From positions 1-12,680 of the forward strand of contig CALMDF010000219.1 of assembly GCA_937864895.1 (NCBI GenBank): DNA of 12,680 bases, in the 5' to 3' direction. Source of the stretch: an uncultured Holophagales bacterium. Its GTDB lineage: Bacteria; Acidobacteriota; Thermoanaerobaculia; UBA5066. The position numbers were made by a program, and so were the translations under genes. The notes beneath the pieces were generated by a model. It had not been told where the DNA came from. It worked only from the letters and a program-made list of their open reading frames with translations, and did no database searches. Within the stretch, counting starts at the first letter, position 1; each line of letters begins with the position of its first letter. Positions 1-6,564 of the stretch are shown in pieces.

Positions 1-507
1 GCGGGACTCGGCTTCGTGGGAAAGAACGGCATGCTCATCGTGCCGGGGGTCGGCTCGCACGTCGTCCTCGGCGAGGTCCTGACGGACGTTGCCCTGGCGT
101 CGACCGCCATCTCGACCGACGCGACGTGGGAGAAGTGCGGGGGGTGCAGGGCCTGCCTCGACTCGTGCCCCACGGCCGCCATCCTCGCCCCGCGCGTCGT
201 CGACGCCCGCCGCTGCATTTCCTACCTCACGATCGAGAAACGGTCCCCCTTCTCGCCCGCTGAGGAGTCGTGGCTCGACGGCCGGCTCTTCGGCTGTGAC
301 GACTGTCAGGACGCGTGCCCGTACAACGCCGGCCCCCGCTGGACCGGCGCCACCGCGAGCCCGGGCGCGTTCCTCGACCCGGCGGCGATCGCTTCGCTCG
401 ACGACGCCGGCTTCGAGACGTCGTTCGCCGGCTCCGCCCTGAGGCGCGCGACGCCCGGCGGGCTCCGGCGGAACGCCCGTGCGGCCCTCGCGAGGGCGGG
501 CTCGTGA
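1..507 (+). CDS. queG: Epoxyqueuosine reductase QueG, C-terminal part (5' end outside window)
   Basis: QueG is a cobalamin-dependent cytosolic iron-sulfur enzyme. It reduces epoxyqueuosine to queuosine at the wobble position of tRNAs with GUN anticodons, the last step of the pathway. The frame is open from base 1, so the window holds the last 168 residues of a protein usually 300-380 long. Two ferredoxin-like [4Fe-4S] motifs are visible: CGGCRACLDSCP around residues 46-57 of the fragment and CDDCQDACP around 99-107. Between them lies the family-typical RRCISYLTIE segment, and the tail (ALRRATPGGLRRNA) resembles the short HEAT-like C-terminus seen in QueG proteins. The N-terminal cobalamin-binding part is not visible. 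The TGA stop is nested in the GTG start of the Nudix gene (GTGA), so translation is probably coupled. Family assignment is firm. Completeness upstream is unknown. Confidence 0.93.
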   Translation, partial: AGLGFVGKNGMLIVPGVGSHVVLGEVLTDVALASTAISTDATWEKCGGCRACLDSCPTAAILAPRVVDARRCISYLTIEKRSPFSPAEESWLDGRLFGCDDCQDACPYNAGPRWTGATASPGAFLDPAAIASLDDAGFETSFAGSALRRATPGGLRRNARAALARAGS

Positions 508-938
508 AGGGAACGCTCCTCGTCGTGGCCGGGGCCCTCGTGCGCGACGGCCGCCTCCTCGTCGCCCGGCGCCGGGACGGCGATCCCCTCGCCGGCCGAT
601 GGGAGCTTCCCGGCGGCAAGGTGGAGCCCGGCGAGACGCCGGAGGAGGCCCTCGCGAGGGAGTGGCGGGAGGAGCTCGGGGTCGACGTCGGGGAATCGGC
701 CGCCTGGGCCTTCGCCTCGGGCGCCCCGAATGGCAGGCACGTGACTCTCCTCGTCTTCCTCGTCCGCGCCGCCCGCGGCGTACCCTCGCCCAGGGGCGTC
801 GCCGAGCTCCGCTGGGCAACGCCCGTCGAGGCCGGCCAGCTCCCCCTCCTCCCCGCCGACCGCCCGCTCGTCGAACGTCTCGCCCGCGACGGACGCGGCG
901 CCTTCGCCGCGACCGAGTCCGGGGAACCGGCACCGTGA
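504..938 (+). CDS. Nudix hydrolase, MutT-like NTP pyrophosphohydrolase
   Basis: This is a 144-residue single-domain Nudix protein. A complete Nudix box (G-x5-E-x7-R-E-x2-E-E-x-G) runs from G38 to G59, with R52, E53, E56 and E57 positioned for Mg2+ binding. The box is preceded by GRWELPGG, an arrangement typical of MutT-type enzymes. MutT proteins hydrolyse 8-oxo-dGTP and related oxidised or non-canonical NTPs to monophosphates, cleaning the nucleotide pool. The substrate cannot be fixed from sequence, so no gene symbol is given. The GTG start at 504 is chosen because it overlaps the queG stop by 4 bases and puts the first beta strand (GTLLVVAGALV) at the N-terminus. The open frame upstream of it is queG read out of frame. 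The stop overlaps the next gene's GTG in the same GTGA manner. There is no signal peptide, so it should be cytosolic. Confidence 0.9.
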   Translation: MKGTLLVVAGALVRDGRLLVARRRDGDPLAGRWELPGGKVEPGETPEEALAREWREELGVDVGESAAWAFASGAPNGRHVTLLVFLVRAARGVPSPRGVAELRWATPVEAGQLPLLPADRPLVERLARDGRGAFAATESGEPAP

Positions 939-2212
939 ACGACACGCTCCTGCTCGCCCTCTACGTCGCGTGCCTCCTCGCCTCGAGCTTCTTCTCGGGC
1001 TCGGAGACGGCCCTGACGACTCTCTCCGACGCCGCCGTCTTCAGGCTCAAGGAGAAGAAGCACCCGCAGGCGGCCCGGCTCGAACGGCTCAGGGGCCATC
1101 TCCCGCAGACGATCTCGACGATCCTGATCGGCAACAACCTCGTGAACATCGCCGCCGGCTCGATCGGGACGGTCCTCGCGATCGAGGCCCTCGGCGAGAA
1201 GTGGGGCGTCCTGACGGCGACCGTCGCGACGACCCTCCTCCTCCTCGTCTTCGGCGAGGTGTCGCCGAAGACGCTCGCCGCCCGCAACGCCGAGGGGATC
1301 GCCTGCGTCGTCGCCCCAGTGATCGAGCTCCTCGTGACGCTCTTCGCACCGCTCGCCAAGCTCCTCGCCCGTGTCGCGGCCGTCCTTCTCCGCCCCTTCG
1401 GCGGGCGGGACGCCGCCTCCGCCGACGTCACGGAAGAGGACGTGAAGAGCCTGATCTCCCTCTCCCACGAGCACGGGCAGCTGGAGCAGGAGGAGAAGGA
1501 GATCCTCCACGCCGTGCTGGAGTTCGGGGACCGGCCCGTCGTCGAGGCGATGGTCCCGCGGGCCAAGATGATCCTCCTGCCGGCGGACGCGTCGTTCGAG
1601 AAGGTCGAGGCGATCGGACGGGTCTGGCGCTACAGCCGGCTCCCCGTCTACCGCGACACCCCCGACGACATCGTCGGCATCCTCCACGTCAAGGACCTCT
1701 TCGACGTCACCGACGCCGAGGAGAGGAGCTTCAACCTCTCGCGCTACCTCCGCCCGGCGATCTTCGTGCCGGAGCTGAAGCGCTCCGGCGACCTCTTCCG
1801 CGAGATGCGGCGCCGGCGGTTCCACATGGCGGTCGTCGTCGACGAGCTCGGGGCCGTCTCGGGGCTCGTCACGCTCGAGGACCTCGTCGAGCAGATGCTC
1901 GGCGACATCGACGACGAGCACGACGAGGAGGCGGCCCTGCCCGTCCTGGACGGCGCCTCCATCCTCATCGAAGGCTCCTACCCGGTCGCCGCTCTCGAAC
2001 GGGACCTCGGGCTCTCGCTCGACGAGCCGGAAATGGAGTCGGTGGCCGGCTTCCTGCTCAAGAAATTCGGCCGGATCCCCCGGACCGGCGCCAGGACGTG
2101 GCTCGGCGACGTCGAGTTCGTCGTCGAACGCGCCTCGCCCCGCGCCATCGAGCGGATCCGCATCACGAGAAAGGCCCGGGCTCCCGAGGAGCCCGCGGCG
2201 GAAAAGGCCTGA
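935..2212 (+). CDS. CorC/HlyC/CNNM-family membrane protein (DUF21-CBS-CorC_HlyC)
   Basis: The 425-residue product has the full architecture of the bacterial CNNM/CorC family. Residues 1-155 form the DUF21 membrane domain, with hydrophobic segments near 5-22, 60-86, 93-108 and 122-155 and a conserved SGSETAL motif at 21-27. A CBS-domain pair follows at about 200-325 (VPRAKM, RLPVYRDTPDDIVGIL, VVVDELGAVSGLVTLEDLVE). The C-terminal CorC_HlyC domain covers about 340-412. Family members act as Mg2+/Co2+ efflux or Mg2+ homeostasis proteins in the inner membrane, and the old 'hemolysin' label is historical. Which cation this one handles cannot be read from the sequence. The GTG start at 935 overlaps the Nudix stop and places the first transmembrane helix at the N-terminus. 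Only one base separates the stop from the ferredoxin ATG. No operon neighbour explains its role. Confidence 0.92.
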   Translation: MNDTLLLALYVACLLASSFFSGSETALTTLSDAAVFRLKEKKHPQAARLERLRGHLPQTISTILIGNNLVNIAAGSIGTVLAIEALGEKWGVLTATVATTLLLLVFGEVSPKTLAARNAEGIACVVAPVIELLVTLFAPLAKLLARVAAVLLRPFGGRDAASADVTEEDVKSLISLSHEHGQLEQEEKEILHAVLEFGDRPVVEAMVPRAKMILLPADASFEKVEAIGRVWRYSRLPVYRDTPDDIVGILHVKDLFDVTDAEERSFNLSRYLRPAIFVPELKRSGDLFREMRRRRFHMAVVVDELGAVSGLVTLEDLVEQMLGDIDDEHDEEAALPVLDGASILIEGSYPVAALERDLGLSLDEPEMESVAGFLLKKFGRIPRTGARTWLGDVEFVVERASPRAIERIRITRKARAPEEPAAEKA

Positions 2213-2213
2213 C

Positions 2214-2507
2214 ATGCCGAAGGTCGTCTTCCTCGACCAGGGCGTCCGCGGAGAGCTTCCGGAAGGAACGACCCCCCTCGAGGCCGCCCGCATCCTGGGC
2301 GCGCGAATGTCGTCCATCTGCGGCGGCGCCGGAACGTGCTCCACCTGCCGCGTCGCGTGCGTCGTCAACCCGGAGAACCTCTCCCCGATCGATCCGCTCG
2401 AGGAGGCCTACGACATGGGCCCCGGCGTCCGGCTCGGCTGCCAGGCCCGGATCCTCGGAGACGTCGGCCTCCGGATCGTCAGGATCGAGAGAGCGGTGCT
2501 GGATTGA
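2214..2507 (+). CDS. [2Fe-2S] ferredoxin, single domain
   Basis: The product is a 97-residue beta-grasp ferredoxin. The four cluster ligands are C36, C42, C45 (C-x5-C-x2-C within ICGGAGTCSTC) and C76 (LGCQA), the pattern of plant-, adrenodoxin- and NqrF-type [2Fe-2S] proteins. An extra cysteine, C49, lies close by but is not expected to be a ligand. The N-terminus (VVFLDQGVRGELPEGTTPLEAA) forms the usual beta-beta-alpha opening, and length and fold are complete with no fused reductase domain. It should be a soluble one-electron carrier. The ATG lies one base after the corC-like stop, and the TGA stop can overlap a TTG alternative start of trmB. The partner is unknown. QueG, three genes upstream and in need of electrons, is one candidate by proximity only. 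Confidence 0.88.
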   Translation: MPKVVFLDQGVRGELPEGTTPLEAARILGARMSSICGGAGTCSTCRVACVVNPENLSPIDPLEEAYDMGPGVRLGCQARILGDVGLRIVRIERAVLD

Positions 2508-2533
2508 GCCGCCCCGCCGTCCGAAGGGCCCTG

Positions 2534-3184
2534 ATGCGGGCCGGCCTCTCCCCCGCCCCGAAGGAGTTCGTCACGACCCCGGGCATCCCCCCTCCGCCGA
2601 AGATCGCGCTTCCGGGAGAGGCACCGGGGACCGCGACTCCCGTCGACTGGGCCTCGTTTTTCGGCCGGAGCGGCCCCGTCGAGATCGAGATCGGAAGCGG
2701 CCGTGGCCGGTTCCTCACGGACGAGGCGGCCGCGCGTCCCGGGACCTCCTTTCTCGGAGCCGAGATCGAGGTCGAGTACACCCGGATCGCCCAGGCGAGG
2801 GCGGAGAAGATGGGGCTGACCAACGTCCGCTTCGCGCGCCTCGACGGGAAGAGCTTCGTCCTCGCCCGCGTCCCCGAGGCCTCCCTCGCCGCGATCCACG
2901 TCTTCTTCCCCGACCCGTGGCCGAAGAAGAGGCACGCCAAGCGGCGCCTCTTCGAGCCCGACTTCGTACGGGCCGCCGCGAGAGCTCTCGTCCCCGGCGG
3001 CCTCCTGCGCGTGGCCACCGACAACCTCCCCTACTTCGAGGCGATCCGCGAGGTCCTCGACGCCGAGCCCGCGATCGAGAAGGTCCCCGGAAGCGAGGCG
3101 GGCTGGAGCTCCGGGACGGACTACGAGAGGAAGTACGAGAAGGCGGGAAGGCCCATGGCCCGGGGCGTCTGGCGCCGCCGGTGA
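2534..3184 (+). CDS. trmB: tRNA (guanine-N7-)-methyltransferase TrmB
   Basis: TrmB transfers a methyl group from S-adenosylmethionine to N7 of G46 in the tRNA variable loop. Visible family signatures are EIEIGSGRGRF (SAM-binding motif I), GAEIE (acidic ribose-binding end of strand 2), the hallmark FFPDPWPKKRHAKRR from about residue 124, TDNLPYFE near 160, and a C-terminal GTDYERKY element. The ATG at 2534 is preferred because GAAGGG (2523-2528) lies 5 bases upstream, giving 216 residues. A TTG at 2504 in the same frame overlaps the ferredoxin stop (TTGA) and would add ten residues (LSRPAVRRAL); it cannot be excluded. About 45 residues with several prolines precede the Rossmann core. The gene is last in the rightward operon and converges on pgsA. 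Family identification is very secure. Confidence 0.94.
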   Translation: MRAGLSPAPKEFVTTPGIPPPPKIALPGEAPGTATPVDWASFFGRSGPVEIEIGSGRGRFLTDEAAARPGTSFLGAEIEVEYTRIAQARAEKMGLTNVRFARLDGKSFVLARVPEASLAAIHVFFPDPWPKKRHAKRRLFEPDFVRAAARALVPGGLLRVATDNLPYFEAIREVLDAEPAIEKVPGSEAGWSSGTDYERKYEKAGRPMARGVWRRR

Positions 3185-3185
3185 G

Positions 3186-3201
3186 CCGGCTCCCGAGCCG
3201 G
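3186..3201. terminator. Small GC hairpin between convergent trmB and pgsA
   Basis: The 22-base gap between the two stop codons holds an inverted repeat: CCGGCT at 3186-3191 pairs with AGCCGG at 3196-3201 around a CCCG loop. There is no T tract on either strand. Its position between convergent genes suggests a bidirectional terminator, but the stem is short and may be weak. Confidence 0.4.
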
Positions 3202-3206
3202 AGACG

Positions 3207-3797
3207 TCAGGACTCTTCGTTCCTTCCGGCCGGGACCGGAGGGTTCGAGCCCTCCTTCGCGAGAAGGATCGGCAGGTACTTCCGGAAATAGTCGAAGCCG
3301 GAGACGATCGCCATGACGGTCATGACGTAGAGCGCCGCGCGGCCCGTCATCCGCCAGAGGCCGATATCGTCGAGCCGGGCGCCGAGGATCATGAGGGAGA
3401 TCCCGACGACCTGGGCCCCCATCTTCCACTTCCCGAGGCTGGAGGCGGAGATCGTGATCTGCTCGCCCGCGGCGATCGCCCTCATCCCGGAGACCGCGAA
3501 CTCGCGCCCCACGATGATGCAGACCGCCCAGGCGTCGGCCTCCTGGAGGTCCACGAGCGAGATGAGCGCGGCCGATACGAGGATCTTGTCGGCGATCGGG
3601 TCGAGGAGCATCCCGAGCCGCGTCACCTTCTTGAACTTCCTCGCGATCCACCCGTCGAGCAGGTCCGTCAGGGCGGCTACGAGGAAGACGCCCAGCGCGA
3701 GGTACTCCTTCGCCGGCATCCGCGTCAACAGGACGACGACGAGGAGCGGGACGAGGAAGATGCGCAGGAGCGTGAGCGCGTTGGGGAGGTTGATCAC
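3207..3797 (-). CDS. pgsA: CDP-diacylglycerol--glycerol-3-phosphate 3-phosphatidyltransferase PgsA
   Basis: PgsA is an inner-membrane enzyme that makes phosphatidylglycerol phosphate from CDP-diacylglycerol and glycerol 3-phosphate, the first committed step to phosphatidylglycerol and cardiolipin. The 196-residue product carries the complete CDP-alcohol phosphatidyltransferase signature D-G-x2-A-R-x8-G-x3-D-x3-D (DGWIAR to DPIAD, about residues 47-69) and several hydrophobic helices. It begins with INLPNALTLLRIFLVPLLV, the classic PgsA N-terminus. The GTG at 3797 is the start fitting this N-terminus; the frame stays open far upstream but that stretch is antisense to the phosphohexomutase. No Shine-Dalgarno sequence lies at the usual distance, and a TAGAAT hexamer sits 8 bases upstream, so the mRNA may be leaderless. 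Related CDP-alcohol transferases share the motif, but the N-terminus and length favour PgsA. Confidence 0.9.
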   Translation of the reverse strand: MINLPNALTLLRIFLVPLLVVVLLTRMPAKEYLALGVFLVAALTDLLDGWIARKFKKVTRLGMLLDPIADKILVSAALISLVDLQEADAWAVCIIVGREFAVSGMRAIAAGEQITISASSLGKWKMGAQVVGISLMILGARLDDIGLWRMTGRAALYVMTVMAIVSGFDYFRKYLPILLAKEGSNPPVPAGRNEES

Positions 3798-3805
3798 CGC
3801 GGCGC

Positions 3806-3811
3806 ATTCTA
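3806..3811 (-). promoter_or_regulatory. Putative -10 element (TAGAAT) for pgsA
   Basis: On the minus strand TAGAAT ends 8 bases before the pgsA GTG. A -10 hexamer there would start transcription about two bases before the start codon. The -35 is poor: the best match, GTGAAC with a 15-base spacer, keeps only TGA. The call rests on the hexamer and the lack of a Shine-Dalgarno site. Confidence 0.4.
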
Positions 3812-3857
3812 TCCGGCCCTTGCCCGGTTCACCCCGCCCGCCGAGAATCCGCGGGAG

Positions 3858-5285
3858 ATGACATCTTCCATCGCTTTCGGCACCGACGGCTGGCGCGCCC
3901 GTATCGGCCGCGACCTCACTTTCGACTCCCTCGCCCGCGTCGTGGACGCCATGGCCGCCTGGACCGTCTCTCCCGCCAATGCGGACCCGGGCGACTCCCG
4001 GACCCTCCCGATCGTCCACGACACGCGGTTCCTCTCGGCCGAGCTCGCCGCCGAAAGCGCCGGGAGGCTCGCGTCGAAGGGGTTCCGGGTCCTCCTCACC
4101 GACCGGCCCGTCCCGACGCCTTGCGCCTCGTGGCACGTCAGGTCCCGCGGCCTGCGCGGCGGGATCGCCGTCACCGCATCGCACAACCCTCCCGAGTGGA
4201 ACGGCGTCAAGTACAAGTCCTGGTTCGGCGGGAGCGCCACCGCCGAGACCTACGCGGCGATTGCCGCGTCCGCCGGCACGCCCCTTCCCGACCGCGCGGG
4301 CGGGAGCGTGGAGAAGGCCGACCTCCTGTCGCCCTACGCCGAGGCGATCGCCGCCTGTGTCGACGTCGACGCCATCCGCCGCGCCGGCCTCAGGGTCCTC
4401 TGGGACTCGATGCACGGGGCTTCCGGCGACCTCCTCGCGCAAATCCTGGGCCCCGGCCACGCGACCCGGGTGACGACGATCCGATCGGAGATCAACCCGT
4501 CCTTCGGCGGCGTCCATCCCGAGCCGATCCCCGAGCACCTCGGGGCCTCTGTCGCCCGCCTCGCGTCCGAGCCCTTCGACGTCGCGCTCGCCAGCGACGG
4601 CGACGGCGACCGGCTCGGCGTTCTCGCCCCGGACGGGACGTTCGTCACCCCCCACAGGGTCCTCGCCCTCCTCGCCGAGAGCCTCGCCCGACGAGGCCGG
4701 ATCCAGGGCGGCATAGCCAAGACGTTCTCGACCTCCCTTCTCCTCGACCGCGTCGCGGCAAAGCTCGGGGTCCCCCTTCACGTCACGCCCATCGGCTTCA
4801 AGTGGATCGCCGAGAAGATGCTCTCGGGAGAGGTCGGGATCGGGGGAGAGGAATCGGGCGGCCTCGGCGTCTCGTTCTTCCTGCCCGAGCGGGACGGGGT
4901 CCTCTCGGGGCTTCTCGTCCTCGAAGCGGTGGCCCTGTCCGGAGTCTCCTTCCCCGAGCTCCTCTCGAGGCAGGACCGCGAGCACGGCACCTTCGCCTAC
5001 GGCCGTCGCGACATCCGGCTGCCGATGCCGGTCCTGAAGGCTTTCGTCGCGGGGATTCTCGAGGCCCCCCCCTCGACGCGGGCCGGCGCCATGGTCACGT
5101 CGGTGGAAACGCTCGACGGCGTGAAGCTCCTCCTCGACGGGCGCGGCTGGCTCCTCCACCGTCTCTCCGGGACCGAACCGATCCTCCGCGTCTACGCCGA
5201 GCACGAGGACCCGGCCATGGTGACGAGGCTCCTCGCCGAGACGGCCGAGGCCCTCGAGGCCGACCAGACCTCGATCGGGACGTAG
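3858..5285 (+). CDS. Alpha-D-phosphohexomutase (phosphoglucomutase/phosphomannomutase family)
   Basis: The 475-residue product has the four-domain phosphohexomutase layout with all active-site loops. They are GTDGWRARIG at 8-17, the phosphoserine loop TASHNP at 106-111 (S108 catalytic), the Mg2+ loop DGDGD at 247-251, the sugar-binding loop GEESGG at 330-335 and the phosphate-binding SGTEP at 437-441. These cytosolic enzymes interconvert hexose 1- and 6-phosphates, feeding glycogen, cell-wall and polysaccharide precursor synthesis. The GEES loop resembles glucose-type phosphoglucomutases rather than GEMSGH-type PMM/PGM or glucosamine mutases, so glucose phosphate is the likelier substrate; this is inference. 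ATG 3858 is the only plausible start before the N-terminal beta strand. GGGAG abuts it too closely for a normal ribosome site. The gene diverges from pgsA across 60 bases. The last residues (about 467-475) are encoded in a tandem duplication at the 3' end. Confidence 0.88.
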   Translation: MTSSIAFGTDGWRARIGRDLTFDSLARVVDAMAAWTVSPANADPGDSRTLPIVHDTRFLSAELAAESAGRLASKGFRVLLTDRPVPTPCASWHVRSRGLRGGIAVTASHNPPEWNGVKYKSWFGGSATAETYAAIAASAGTPLPDRAGGSVEKADLLSPYAEAIAACVDVDAIRRAGLRVLWDSMHGASGDLLAQILGPGHATRVTTIRSEINPSFGGVHPEPIPEHLGASVARLASEPFDVALASDGDGDRLGVLAPDGTFVTPHRVLALLAESLARRGRIQGGIAKTFSTSLLLDRVAAKLGVPLHVTPIGFKWIAEKMLSGEVGIGGEESGGLGVSFFLPERDGVLSGLLVLEAVALSGVSFPELLSRQDREHGTFAYGRRDIRLPMPVLKAFVAGILEAPPSTRAGAMVTSVETLDGVKLLLDGRGWLLHRLSGTEPILRVYAEHEDPAMVTRLLAETAEALEADQTSIGT

Positions 5286-5313
5286 AGGCCTATCAGACCT
5301 CGATCAGGACGAA
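5256..5313. repeat. 29-bp imperfect tandem duplication at convergent gene ends
   Basis: Two units, 5256-5284 and 5285-5313, match at 25 of 29 positions by hand alignment. The core CAGACCTCGATC-x-GGACG (5265-5282 and 5294-5311) differs at one base. Unit 1 encodes the last residues and nearly the whole stop codon of the rightward phosphohexomutase. Unit 2, read leftward, encodes the last five residues (VLIEV) and the stop of the TPR-AIM24 gene. Confidence 0.8.
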
Positions 5314-6564
5314 GCCGGACCCGGAGACGCTCAGGACAGGCCCGCCGCCGAGGTCGGCGAGAGGGTCCGCGTCCTCGACGAGGTCGACCGCGACGTCCCC
5401 GCCGTACGCGAGAAGCGAACGGGAGGAGAGCGTCAACGGCGTCTCGGGCGTCACCTCGAGACGCGCCGGCTCGCCGGCCGTCGAGAACGCGACGGTTCCC
5501 GTGCCGTAGAGCTTCACGAACGGGAGGGCGATCTGCCGGCGGAACTCGAAGGCCGGGTCCTCGCGGTACGTGAGGGTCGCGTCGAAGCCGTAGAGCCGGG
5601 ACGGGTCCACCGACAGGAACTCGTTCCGGAGGTGGACGAGGTGAAGACCCTTCTTCGGCTCGAGGAGGAGGACCCCGCCGGACCCGGTCGCGCGGACGAA
5701 GAAGCGGGCGAGCGAGCCCCCCATCGTGTCGTCGGCCACGAGCTCGGCGACTCCCGTCCGCCCGGTCAGCGCCGCGCGTCGGACGACGATCCCCCCTTTC
5801 GCGTCCGCAGCCACGAGCCCGCCCGAGCGCGAGGCGAACGCCGGGGCCGGCAGGGCCGAAGGGGCCGGACCGGCCGGGGGGACCGCCCTGCTCGCGGGGG
5901 GAGGGTGTGGGGCGACGGGGGGCGGAAGCGATGAATCCCGCGGAGGCTCGACGCGGGGCACGATCGGCTGGGTCGCGGGTTCACGAGGACCCGAGGCGTC
6001 GCCGAAGGTCTCGGGCTTGACGGTAGGGGCCGGGGCGTCGGGCGCCGTCCTGTTGGAGGCCGCCGCGCGCGCCGTTCGCGTGATCGTGTCGTCCCCGTCG
6101 ACCTCCACCTTGCGGTCCGACCCCGCCGCCGTGAAGTGGCGGTTCGCCTGGTCGAGCCGGCCCTCCCGCTGCAGGATCAGGCCGACCGTCAGGTGGGCCT
6201 TCCGGTGGCCGGGCGCGAGGGAGAGGACGCGCTCGAGGGGCTCGCGGGCCTCCGGCCGACCGGCCTTGAACAGGATCAGACCGAGGTTGAAGAGGAGTGG
6301 GACGGAATCGGCGTGGGAGACGAGGAGACCGCGCGTGATCCGCTCCGCCTCCTCGAGGTGCCCCATGTGGAACATCGCGAGGGCGAGGTTCGAAAGGACC
6401 TCGGGGTCGGTCGCGCGGAACCGCCGCGCTTCCTCGAACTCCCTCCGGGCGTCGTCGTAGAGGCCCTTGCGGAGGTCTTCCTTCCCCCGGTTCAGGTGGA
6501 GGAGGAAGAGCCCGTGGTCGAAGAATGGGGCGCTTCTCGAAGGCTCGGAAGCGCGCGAGCTCAT
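5293..6564 (-). CDS. TPR protein with C-terminal AIM24-like beta domain
   Basis: The product has 423 residues. Residues 20-147 form about three to four tetratricopeptide repeats ([90 protein letters not shown]). Residues 150-247 are a Pro/Ala-rich, probably disordered linker. Residues 248-423 are beta-rich and resemble the AIM24 family, with a GTGTVAF strand at 355-361 and a [14 protein letters not shown] ending. AIM24-like domains are widespread in bacteria and poorly understood; TPRs bind proteins. No signal peptide or transmembrane helix is seen. The ATG overlaps the transglycosylase stop (ATGA), so the two are co-translated and may share an envelope-related role. The TPR call is secure and the AIM24 call is by resemblance of pattern. 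Another beta-sandwich family is possible. Confidence 0.75.
   Translation of the reverse strand: MSSRASEPSRSAPFFDHGLFLLHLNRGKEDLRKGLYDDARREFEEARRFRATDPEVLSNLALAMFHMGHLEEAERITRGLLVSHADSVPLLFNLGLILFKAGRPEAREPLERVLSLAPGHRKAHLTVGLILQREGRLDQANRHFTAAGSDRKVEVDGDDTITRTARAAASNRTAPDAPAPTVKPETFGDASGPREPATQPIVPRVEPPRDSSLPPPVAPHPPPASRAVPPAGPAPSALPAPAFASRSGGLVAADAKGGIVVRRAALTGRTGVAELVADDTMGGSLARFFVRATGSGGVLLLEPKKGLHLVHLRNEFLSVDPSRLYGFDATLTYREDPAFEFRRQIALPFVKLYGTGTVAFSTAGEPARLEVTPETPLTLSSRSLLAYGGDVAVDLVEDADPLADLGGGPVLSVSGSGFVLIEV

Noticed and set aside
227..2368. A 713-codon open frame antisense to queG, Nudix, CorC-like and ferredoxin genes
   Set aside because: High GC makes stop codons rare in antisense frames. 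Its translation is low-complexity Arg/Asp/Glu-rich with no family resemblance, while the plus strand holds five recognisable genes.
3207..5204. A long N-terminal extension of PgsA (665 codons open)
   Set aside because: Everything upstream of GTG 3797 is antisense to the phosphohexomutase, and INLPNALTLLRI is the normal PgsA start.
5830..5940. Low-complexity G/C stretch as a repeat array or non-coding element
   Set aside because: It encodes the Pro/Ala-rich linker of the TPR-AIM24 protein in frame.
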